In this document: positions 53,022-62,900 of the stretch, in pieces | Numbering within the stretch: the first letter of the stretch is position 1 | How the letters are laid out: each line of letters starts with the position of its first letter | Source: Blepharisma stoltei | Taxonomy: Eukaryota > Ciliophora > Heterotrichea > Heterotrichida > Blepharismidae | Direction: 5' to 3' | DNA length: 64,000 bases | NCBI GenBank assembly: GCA_914767885.1 | Contig: CAJZBQ010000051.1 | Coordinates: 1,078,404 to 1,142,403, forward strand | Notes under the pieces: generated by a model | What the model saw: only the letters and a program-made list of their open reading frames with translations | Told to the model about the DNA's origin: nothing | The model's database searches: none | Translations under genes and position numbers: made by a program

Positions 53022-54297
53022 ATGAATGAAAGCGAGCTTATGGATGAATTTGAAGAATTCAAAGAAACAAGCAAACTTATTGAAGCTGAATTAGAACTAG
53101 AAATCGAAGAGAACAAAATTCTAATAAAATCTCTTCAAGAAGAAATCTTAATTTTAAAAGAACAAAATACAAACCTTAAAGTATTATCCAATTAGTCTCA
53201 ATTTTATACTAAAATCCAAGTGATCGAGAAATTGAATAGCGAGCTCAATGAAAAATTAAAAAAATCCTGCCAAGACAGTGAGTCTTCCAAAAAGAAACTA
53301 ATGGAAATGGAATTGGAGATGGATATGATGAAATCAAAGTTAAGAGAAAAGGATTTTGAAGCTTAGCTAAAACTCAAACTTTAATTACCGTTCTTGGCTT
53401 GCCTCGCTTATTGGTAGCGCAGTCACCAAGGATTCCCTAGGGAATTCATTCTCTTTGTAGCGTCGATAGGGAGAACTTTTTTGAGTTGGGATACTAATCT
53501 GGTGAGAATAAGGTCATACTCCCACCTTTCTCTTCTCCACTGATTACACCTGCGAGCTAGATTCTGCGTCTTCATCTCCTTCTTGCATTGTCAGTTATAG
53601 TGTTGAGTGGGAAGGATATTGCTGCTTGGATTGAACGAAGGCTAAATAAAATTTATGGGTCGACTCTCATTAAACAGATAAAATTCAAATAACTCCTATT
53701 TCACGCTAGGAAGTTGCCCAAATGGTCTAGGAATGCGTGCGGACCTAGCTGGGCTTTCCCTTTCCAACTTTGAACCCAACTTTACCCTCAAGGCAAATTT
53801 AAATCTTGAAAGCGGACTCGGGCGAGGCCTTGTCATTGCCAGAATTGAACAGAGCATTGCTGACTGTTTTTTGGTTAACAAAACCTTGAAGAATATAAAT
53901 AAAATGTGCTCGGTGCTGCATTGTTGGGAGGCAAAGTCCTGCCCAGGCGCCATTTATTTATATAGATTTTGAAGCTGAGCAACTTAATGAGTTTTATAAC
54001 AAAACGTTAGAAGATTTGGCAATAGCATGCTCTGAGCTGGATGTCTTAAAAGAGTACAGCGAAGAAAATACGCAAAGACTAAAAGATCAAATATCAGATT
54101 TAAATAACGAACTTATGGTTGCTCGAAGAAAATCCATTGATATTCGTGCTTATTTGTCAAGAAGTGATTCTGCAATCAGTAGGCTTAGTATTAAATCATC
54201 ACTAGATGGACAATCATCTAAAACGATAGTCGATATCCTTTTATCAAATCTAAATGCCAATCTAATGAAATATAAACAAAATTTATTATCACTATAA
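53022..54297 (+). CDS. NudE/Ndel1-like coiled-coil protein, about 215 aa
   Basis: The order of segments follows NUDE/NDEL1, the dynein-Lis1 cofactor: EFEEFKETSKLIEAELELEI near the start (compare the EFQE-S-E-EAELE block), a long coiled coil, then LAIACSELDVLKEY followed by ENTQRLKDQISDLNNEL (compare the NAFLESELDEKE / RLKDE-RDL block). A 15-nt intron at 53,181 removes an in-frame TAG. A GC-rich insert at about 53,341-53,964 splits it. Removal by the direct repeat (613 bp) gives 216 codons; by the nearest TAs (622 bp), 213 codons. It probably acts in dynein-based transport or spindle function. Assignment rests on coiled-coil pattern, so moderate. Confidence 0.7.
53181..53195 (+). other. 15-nt intron in the NudE-like gene
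   Basis: GTATTATCCAATTAG with GT..AG. It carries the only in-frame stop of the 5' exon. Removal joins TNLK to SQFYTKIQ. Confidence 0.9.
53341..53962 (-). mobile_element. IES: GC-rich retroposon in 12-bp target duplication
   Basis: GATTTTGAAGCT flanks the insert at 53,352 and 53,965. The duplication contains no TA; the nearest TAs give a 622-bp unit, also in frame. The right half matches the tubulin copy 2 insert. A CAAACTTTAATTACC stretch by the left copy resembles the tail in complement. Confidence 0.82.
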
Positions 54298-55358
54298 ATT
54301 ATATTTATTTTTATCGACTGTTAACTCCACCCTCATGTGAGAGCATATTAATTGGCCAAAAATCACCCTCCATGAGTAAAAATAAATTATTGATTTAAAA
54401 AATTTTTTGATGAAAAAATATTTGATAAAAAATTGATAATTAGTATAATAAAATCTCTAGCTAATTCTGTTGAATTTTAAACAGCTTGTATTTTAAAATA
54501 TAAATTTTACAAAATTAAAGCAATTTTTGGTCTCTATTGTTATAAATTTCAAAAAAATATTATCAATTTTTTAAACCTCAGCAATGAGCAAATTCTATGT
54601 TTCTCCCTGCTTTTCATTTTTTTTCTCTTATCTTTCTCTTTTCTTCCTCCCTTAATGATTTTTGATCCCTTTTTTTCTTTATTTGCCTTAAATCTCATAA
54701 TGCTATGCTGTTAAATAATCGGCCAGACTTTTCTTTCTACTATACTCTTTTCATCAGGTAGGTTAAAGCTTGCTCTTCAAATGCAACTTCAACATATAGG
54801 GCATACCTTCATTTGGTTGGAAATCGATATTAGCTTCTTCTCACTGTATGCATCATATTTGTTATCGAATCTTCAAGCCCTGCATAATCCCATGCTTATT
54901 AGTCCTATTATAGATTTCATATAATTAATTCTTTAATTTCTTGCAGTTAGACCTAAATAATTTCATACTGCCTTTTTGGGTTCTTTTCTTGAAATTCTGT
55001 TTGCAAATGATGCAAGTAATCTTTAAATGGTATCTATCGGCTTTTCGTAGTAACTCCCAGCTATGTTCTTGTACTATGGCGGCTATGAATAATGATACTC
55101 TCCTTTCTTTTCCCCTATGTACTCCATTTTGTGTGATGTGCATCTTTCACATGACATGCAGAATCTCTTCAAATTCTGATTAATTTTCTTTTGGAACCCT
55201 ATAACCACAACACTCCTTTTTTGTTGGCCTCCATTAATTGGATTTTTCGCTTTGGATTGCATTCAGATTTTTTGCTCTTTTTGATTGATTTCCATTAAAA
55301 TAAATGAGTTCGCGCCAATTCTCTTCCCGGAACTCTGTCCTGTGAAATAAATACTGAG
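54298..55358. other. Intergenic with a degenerate MITE family 2 copy
   Basis: At about 54,317 TAACTCCACCCTCATGTGAG starts a family-2-like end, and the family core (AGCTAATTCTGTTGAATTTT with CAGCTTGTATTTTAAA) lies at 54,450-54,500. The opposite end is unclear. Beyond 54,600, short ORFs on both strands have no recognisable relatives and I do not support them. Confidence 0.5.
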
Positions 55359-57090
55359 ATGCACCAAGAGTTATCTTGCGAATCTGAAGTCTACGACTAT
55401 GATTTTGCAATAACAAAAGAAGCAATTCTTAAATACCTTACAAAAGAAATGTCGGAGCACATTGCTCTAAAGAAAAATATTGTAAAATCCTTTAGAAAGC
55501 TTTTAAATGAATTAGTGCACGATATTCGCAAACTTTTAAACAATTTAAATTCATATTCAGATGAAATAAGAAATTGCTTAGCTATCTATTTTTACACCCT
55601 GATATTTTAATTGCGTTGATTAATAAGTGCAGCCATAAGTGGCTCATGCTGAGGGCTGAAAACAATAGCTTAAGGAGGAAAAGGTAAAATCTGGTGGTTA
55701 AAGTGGCAATGACGACCATCATCTTTATGCAATGCAGGAAAATTTTATATATAGGTTCTGCTTGTCAAGCCAAATATGAGCTTGCATTTTGTCATTGCAA
55801 GTCTGACTTTCCGAATCATTTTATTATAATCCGCGTCTTTATTATTCTAGATATTCTAGTATTGGCTTCATAACAATAGAAGAATAAGTAGCCTATGACA
55901 ATTCATAGAGCACTCAGCTTTATGCAGTATCATTATGGTAGTTCGAGTAAAAGTGAAGATATTAATTAATTAATTAAATTTGCATTCTGACTTAGCTATT
56001 GAGGGACTAAAGGCAATAATCCCAGTTAATCAAGAATGGATCAATACTACGAATATAGCTCGAGGATTTAGTAAAAAAGTCGAGAAAATGTCTAAGTGTA
56101 TTATCAGCGATAAAGAAGCTAATTTAGAAAAAAGAGTCTCTAATATAGAGAAAACTCTTAAAGAGAATAATATTGAATCTATCTATGAAGGGCATAAAAG
56201 GACTAATTATTCAAAATCTGCAGCAAGCATGATAATTAATTCTAGTAAATGTTTATCTACCTTAGCTTCCGTATTAATATTAAATAGGGTACCTTAAGAG
56301 ATAATCAGATTTATGGGTAGGTTATTATTTCAAATAATGATAATAAATAGAAATGCCAAGTCTTATTAAGTGCCAAAATGCATAATATTAGAAGGTATCT
56401 TTTCCAAAAGCTCAGGTGGACCTTATTCTTCGTTTTTATTTAGCAGCAAGCACCAAAAACATTTTAAAACTAAAAAAGCAGAAAGAGAAAATTTTAAATA
56501 GGCCAAATGACCCAGGATTAGAGCGAAACTTTAGGCAAGCTTTGTCAATTTATAGCAAAGACTGCGCTAATAATCCAGATCTTGAGAAAGTTTTTACTCC
56601 ACCCGTGAGCGAACAATAAAAATTGTTTGCTCAGGAGGGGGTTAATTTTTTTTTTTTAAAAAAAATTATTTATAATTTTATAGATTTTTTTTTTTATTAA
56701 AAATTTAAAACAATCCCACTTCTTAAAAATTAGAAAAAAACATTTTAATTTGTAAAATTTATGTTTAAAAACGCAATTTGCTTAAAATTAAACAAATTAG
56801 CCAGAGATTTCATTATACTAATAATCACTTATATATCAAAAAATTTTTCCATAAAAATTTTAGCTCGTCAAGGGGGAATTAAATACTTATTTATCTTGAA
56901 TAGACCTGTAAGAACAAACTTTGAAAAGACCAAATCAATTTTAATATATGAAAATCTCATTTTGTCTCTTTATGGAAAAACAAATGAGGCGAAATGTCAA
57001 GCACAATTAAAGATCTATAATAACGTATTTCTTCTATATTATTGAGGTCCTCAAAAATTAGTTTTACGTGCTAAAATGTGAAGAAACTAA
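55359..57090 (+). CDS. Unknown helical protein, 308 aa, three IESs
   Basis: I do not recognise the family. ATG at 55,359, stop TAA at 57,088-57,090. Four open segments join across 55,579-55,992 (414 bp), 56,290-56,395 (106 bp) and 56,595-56,879 (285 bp), each with a matching direct repeat or inverted ends. The total is 927 nt, exactly 309 codons. Joins read NCLAIEGLKAI, LILNRVSFPKAQ and LEKVFKYLFILNRP. The protein is Lys/Glu-rich and mostly helical with a short coiled coil at 130-160. No signal peptide or membrane segment. TGA is Trp near the C-terminus. The clean arithmetic supports a real gene; function unknown. Confidence 0.7.
55579..55992. other. IES, 414 bp, CTTAGCTAT direct repeats
   Basis: A 9-bp direct repeat, CTTAGCTAT, contains the TA. 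Excision joins RNCLAI to EGLKAIIP in frame. No clear inverted ends. Confidence 0.75.
56290..56395. other. IES, 106 bp, TACCTT inverted ends
   Basis: Both ends read TACCTT inward, and GGTA is repeated at the edges. Excision joins LILNRV to SFPKAQVDL in frame. Confidence 0.75.
56595..56879. mobile_element. IES, 285 bp, MITE family 2 copy
   Basis: TACTCCACCCGTGAGCGAAC on the left; the right end in complement is TTAATTCCCCCTTGACGAGC. The family core is present. Excision gives LEKVFKYLFIL in frame. Confidence 0.85.
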
Positions 57091-58156
57091 TAAGCTAGCA
57101 AATCTATGATAAGTTGCAAAACTCTGATAAAAATGGAAAAATAGCTAATCTATCTTTTAATTGAAATTAAAGATGGAGCCTAACGAACTCCAAAGTCTAA
57201 CTTATCTATCACCTGCTTCTGACAAATGCATCAATTTCTGATAAATTTAAGCATTTATCCAATTAATGAGATAGCATCTAAGTACATGGAATTAAAACAT
57301 TATTATGCAAATTTTACAAGCTATACAACAGGTTTTCATTCAACACTTTCGTCTTGTCAACTAGATTTATCCTATAATCAAATTTTAAGCCTGCAGTGAA
57401 GAGATCAGCTAGCATGCAAAAATTAAGGAAAAATTATGCATAGATCATTAAAAATACTCCAGGCTTTGGCTTAGCATCAATTGCCTGGCTCTATCTTTGG
57501 ACTGATAAAACTGATCTGTTTGGCACCTCTTTTTTTAATGAACATCAATTTTCAGTAAAAATATGATTCAAGTTTTCATTGATGATATCAACTATGCTTC
57601 TGCTTTTTATTTAGCACTGGTTGGCTAGGTTTCATCTTATATAAAATAAAGATGGAAATTGATGAGTTCATAAAATTCCTTCTCCGAGACCTACTTTTAT
57701 ACAATTATTCGGATAACTTGCTAGAAGGTATAAGTAATTTTAGTAATAAATCTATAAAATATACTTTTTATGCTATTCATCAATTTTTATTAATAATCTG
57801 TGTTCAACTTTAGTTCTTCAGGTTCCATCTTTGATTGAAACTAAAAATAGAAACAGACGAACTCATAAAATTTACATCTGGCATCTACTTTTATATTAAA
57901 CATCAATTTTCATTAAAAATATTTAATTTAAGTTGGTATTGAAGGGATCAACTCATATTCAAAATCAACTATTGATTATAAATAAATTGCTGCCCATTCT
58001 TCAGGATTCCACTCAACACTAGCTCGTAAGTTTCCATCTTTAATTTCAATTAAAGATGAAACCAAACGAAATGGTGGCAAACTAAAAATCTGAAGCATAT
58101 ATCAATTAATCCATAATAATACCTTAATTATTTGCATGGGAGGTGATCTCGTCAGC
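57091..58156. repeat. Degenerate subtelomeric repeats
   Basis: Imperfect copies of a unit of roughly 250-300 bp occur near 57,160, 57,540-57,660, 57,830-57,920 and 58,030. They share AACATCAATTTTCATTAAAA, a TTAAAGATGGA-like word and GACGAACTCATAAAATT. Stops occur in all frames. A hairpin (CCATCTTTAATTTC and its complement) lies near 58,030. Confidence 0.5.
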
Positions 58157-59981
58157 CTAAAAAGAATCAAAAACTTTTAGTATAAATTGATGCTGAGTAA
58201 TATCGATTTTAAATGTTTCATTTCCGTTGATTATTAAGGTAGTCTTTTCTCCTTTAATCATCTGGGAGATTGATTTTCAACTATCATCTGTGACTCTCTT
58301 ACTTTTTATCTTTTCTATGAGTTTAGTTCTATCCACAGAATCATATGCTTTCGAAAAATCTATAAAAAGTATATATGAATCACTCTTTTTCCCTTTATTA
58401 TAATATTTTCGATATTCTAAGGTATTTTTCAGTAAGAAACTTTGTGTTATGCATGATTTTCCTTTTCTAAACCCATGTTGTCTATCTGAGATCTTAACGT
58501 TGTTTTCAATTTTTCTTAGTTCAGCCTTGTCAAGAATCTTTATAAAACTGTTCATTAATGTTATAGGTCTGTGATTCTTCAATTCTTTATGATTTCCTTT
58601 ACCTTTATATATAAGAATAGTCTTAGCTTCATTTGCAACATCCGGTATACCATAAATTCTGCAAGTATTTAAAAAATGTGTTATTGCTTCTACCATTATA
58701 TCTCCTCCTTTTTTTATTATTTCATTCGTTATATTATCTGGTCCAGGAGCTTTTCTGTTAGGCAAAGATTTAATAATATTCTCAATCTTTTTTGAGTTTC
58801 AAAGTTCATCTTCTAGACAACCTGCTTGTGGAATAAAAGATATCGTACTCTTAAATTGATCTTCAAATTCTTTTGTTCAAGATTGAATCTCAAATGCATT
58901 CATTGGTAAGACCAGTTTGTTTTATTCAATAATCTTTTTATTTTGTTTCAAGCTCCATAGGGATCATTTATGCATTGTTTTAATCTATTTTCACTTATTA
59001 TTTCATATCTATCTAGTCTTTTTAACTGATCAATGCATATTTTCTTTACTTTCCGTATTCTTTCAATAAATTCATTATTTTTCTGAGAATAGCAAAATTT
59101 GATTCATTCTTTGAGTTTGTTAATTCTTTTCCTTAAAATTTTCATTTCTGGAGTTTTAAAATGATCAGGCTGTAATTTAGTTTTTAGAATAATTGATTCT
59201 TCATCTAAGATAGTCTTTATTTCGGTATAGATTTGAGAAGGGTTATTTGTTATGAAAATACCTTTTTCTTTGAATTTAAGGAAGAGTCTGCTTTTAAAGG
59301 CTTCATGTTCATCTCCTTCTAGTTTATATCATGGAATAATTGTTTTTTTGAGTTCCTAATGATATAATTATCGAAATGCGTGATAGGAGTAAAATATGGT
59401 TAGTATTTAATTGAGGGACTTCTATATAAATAATTTCTGATGTTGAGTTTGAGAGAATGTAATCAATAATTGTGTGTGTATTATGACCTCTAAAAGTTGA
59501 TATTTGCATATCATTGAGAATGTATAGATGAGAATCTTTTATAAATTTAGAAAATATCTCTCCTGTTAGATCATCGATTTCAGATAAATATCCTTTTAGA
59601 TGTGCATTAAAATCACCCAATAGTACTATTTGACGTCTATCCTTTTGATTTTTTTGAATAATTTCTTGAACTTCTATGATAAAGTTAATATAGTCATCAA
59701 TTGATTTCTTACTTTGGTGATTTGCTACTACTGGGGCATAAGCTACTATTATCAAGTAATCTTCAATTAATGTTGCTGTTATTCTATGATTGTTAGTTTC
59801 AATTGATGTTATTAGATTTGCAAATGTTTCATGTATTAGTAACCCAGTTCCGCCTGATCCTCTGTTGCCAGCAATTGGCCCATTATTTCCAATTCAGATA
59901 AATCCTTGAATATATAAGGAAGTTTTCAGTCATGTTTCAGCAATTCCAAGAATAGAAATATCATTAGTAATCATTAAGGTT
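58157..59981 (-). mobile_element. Truncated non-LTR retrotransposon (APE endonuclease + reverse transcriptase)
   Basis: The minus strand reads from the telomere inward. Endonuclease: GIAETW (catalytic Glu), GNRGSGGTGLLIHE, LLGDFNAH (catalytic Asp-Asn). Linker of about 180 residues. RT fingers/palm start: RKAPGPDNITNEII, HRPITLMNSFIKILDKA, QHGFRKGKSCITQ, FIDFSKAYDSVDR (first catalytic Asp). It stops before the GVRQGD and FADD motifs, so it is dead. The first ~40 residues of the endonuclease are replaced by telomere repeats. Two 1-nt frameshifts occur, near 59,350 and 58,925. TGA is Trp inside it (AETW), so it evolved under the host code. Confidence 0.88.
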
Positions 59982-62900
59982 TGTTAGGGTGTTAGGGTGT
60001 TAGGGTGTTAGGGTGTTAGGGTGTTAGGGTGTTAGGGTGTTAGGGTGTTAGGGTGTTAGGGTGTTAGGGTGTTAGGGTGTTAGGGTGTTAGGGTGTTAGG
60101 GTGTTAGGGTGTTAGGGTGTTAGGGTGTTAGGGTGTTAGGGTGTTAGGGTGTTAGGGTGTTAGGGTGTTAGGGTGTTAGGGTGTTAGGGTGTTAGGGTGT
60201 TAGGGTGTTAGGGTGTTAGGGTGTTAGGGTGTTAGGGTGTTAGGGTGTTAGGGTGTTAGGGTGTTAGGGTGTTAGGGTGTTAGGGTGTTAGGGTGTTAGG
60301 GTGTTAGGGTGTTAGGGTGTTAGGGTGTTAGGGTGTTAGGGTGTTAGGGTGTTAGGGTGTTAGGGTGTTAGGGTGTTAGGGTGTTAGGGTGTTAGGGTGT
60401 TAGGGTGTTAGGGTGTTAGGGTGTTAGGGTGTTAGGGTGTTAGGGTGTTAGGGTGTTAGGGTGTTAGGGTGTTAGGGTGTTAGGGTGTTAGGGTGTTAGG
60501 GTGTTAGGGTGTTAGGGTGTTAGGGTGTTAGGGTGTTAGGGTGTTAGGGTGTTAGGGTGTTAGGGTGTTAGGGTGTTAGGGTGTTAGGGTGTTAGGGTGT
60601 TAGGGTGTTAGGGTGTTAGGGTGTTAGGGTGTTAGGGTGTTAGGGTGTTAGGGTGTTAGGGTGTTAGGGTGTTAGGGTGTTAGGGTGTTAGGGTGTTAGG
60701 GTGTTAGGGTGTTAGGGTGTTAGGGTGTTAGGGTGTTAGGGTGTTAGGGTGTTAGGGTGTTAGGGTGTTAGGGTGTTAGGGTGTTAGGGTGTTAGGGTGT
60801 TAGGGTGTTAGGGTGTTAGGGTGTTAGGGTGTTAGGGTGTTAGGGTGTTAGGGTGTTAGGGTGTTAGGGTGTTAGGGTGTTAGGGTGTTAGGGTGTTAGG
60901 GTGTTAGGGTGTTAGGGTGTTAGGGTGTTAGGGTGTTAGGGTGTTAGGGTGTTAGGGTGTTAGGGTGTTAGGGTGTTAGGGTGTTAGGGTGTTAGGGTGT
61001 TAGGGTGTTAGGGTGTTAGGGTGTTAGGGTGTTAGGGTGTTAGGGTGTTAGGGTGTTAGGGTGTTAGGGTGTTAGGGTGTTAGGGTGTTAGGGTGTTAGG
61101 GTGTTAGGGTGTTAGGGTGTTAGGGTGTTAGGGTGTTAGGGTGTTAGGGTGTTAGGGTGTTAGGGTGTTAGGGTGTTAGGGTGTTAGGGTGTTAGGGTGT
61201 TAGGGTGTTAGGGTGTTAGGGTGTTAGGGTGTTAGGGTGTTAGGGTGTTAGGGTGTTAGGGTGTTAGGGTGTTAGGGTGTTAGGGTGTTAGGGTGTTAGG
61301 GTGTTAGGGTGTTAGGGTGTTAGGGTGTTAGGGTGTTAGGGTGTTAGGGTGTTAGGGTGTTAGGGTGTTAGGGTGTTAGGGTGTTAGGGTGTTAGGGTGT
61401 TAGGGTGTTAGGGTGTTAGGGTGTTAGGGTGTTAGGGTGTTAGGGTGTTAGGGTGTTAGGGTGTTAGGGTGTTAGGGTGTTAGGGTGTTAGGGTGTTAGG
61501 GTGTTAGGGTGTTAGGGTGTTAGGGTGTTAGGGTGTTAGGGTGTTAGGGTGTTAGGGTGTTAGGGTGTTAGGGTGTTAGGGTGTTAGGGTGTTAGGGTGT
61601 TAGGGTGTTAGGGTGTTAGGGTGTTAGGGTGTTAGGGTGTTAGGGTGTTAGGGTGTTAGGGTGTTAGGGTGTTAGGGTGTTAGGGTGTTAGGGTGTTAGG
61701 GTGTTAGGGTGTTAGGGTGTTAGGGTGTTAGGGTGTTAGGGTGTTAGGGTGTTAGGGTGTTAGGGTGTTAGGGTGTTAGGGTGTTAGGGTGTTAGGGTGT
61801 TAGGGTGTTAGGGTGTTAGGGTGTTAGGGTGTTAGGGTGTTAGGGTGTTAGGGTGTTAGGGTGTTAGGGTGTTAGGGTGTTAGGGTGTTAGGGTGTTAGG
61901 GTGTTAGGGTGTTAGGGTGTTAGGGTGTTAGGGTGTTAGGGTGTTAGGGTGTTAGGGTGTTAGGGTGTTAGGGTGTTAGGGTGTTAGGGTGTTAGGGTGT
62001 TAGGGTGTTAGGGTGTTAGGGTGTTAGGGTGTTAGGGTGTTAGGGTGTTAGGGTGTTAGGGTGTTAGGGTGTTAGGGTGTTAGGGTGTTAGGGTGTTAGG
62101 GTGTTAGGGTGTTAGGGTGTTAGGGTGTTAGGGTGTTAGGGTGTTAGGGTGTTAGGGTGTTAGGGTGTTAGGGTGTTAGGGTGTTAGGGTGTTAGGGTGT
62201 TAGGGTGTTAGGGTGTTAGGGTGTTAGGGTGTTAGGGTGTTAGGGTGTTAGGGTGTTAGGGTGTTAGGGTGTTAGGGTGTTAGGGTGTTAGGGTGTTAGG
62301 GTGTTAGGGTGTTAGGGTGTTAGGGTGTTAGGGTGTTAGGGTGTTAGGGTGTTAGGGTGTTAGGGTGTTAGGGTGTTAGGGTGTTAGGGTGTTAGGGTGT
62401 TAGGGTGTTAGGGTGTTAGGGTGTTAGGGTGTTAGGGTGTTAGGGTGTTAGGGTGTTAGGGTGTTAGGGTGTTAGGGTGTTAGGGTGTTAGGGTGTTAGG
62501 GTGTTAGGGTGTTAGGGTGTTAGGGTGTTAGGGTGTTAGGGTGTTAGGGTGTTAGGGTGTTAGGGTGTTAGGGTGTTAGGGTGTTAGGGTGTTAGGGTGT
62601 TAGGGTGTTAGGGTGTTAGGGTGTTAGGGTGTTAGGGTGTTAGGGTGTTAGGGTGTTAGGGTGTTAGGGTGTTAGGGTGTTAGGGTGTTAGGGTGTTAGG
62701 GTGTTAGGGTGTTAGGGTGTTAGGGTGTTAGGGTGTTAGGGTGTTAGGGTGTTAGGGTGTTAGGGTGTTAGGGTGTTAGGGTGTTAGGGTGTTAGGGTGT
62801 TAGGGTGTTAGGGTGTTAGGGTGTTAGGGTGTTAGGGTGTTAGGGTGTTAGGGTGTTAGGGTGTTAGGGTGTTAGGGTGTTAGGGTGTTAGGGTGTTAGG

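Noticed and set aside
52790-53025. Four overlapping ORFs on both strands
   Set aside because: Produced by the 179-bp palindrome, not by genes.
54925-55425. Short ORFs on both strands at 54,925-55,425
   Set aside because: No family likeness, no IES-bridged extension and low-complexity composition; I could not support a gene.
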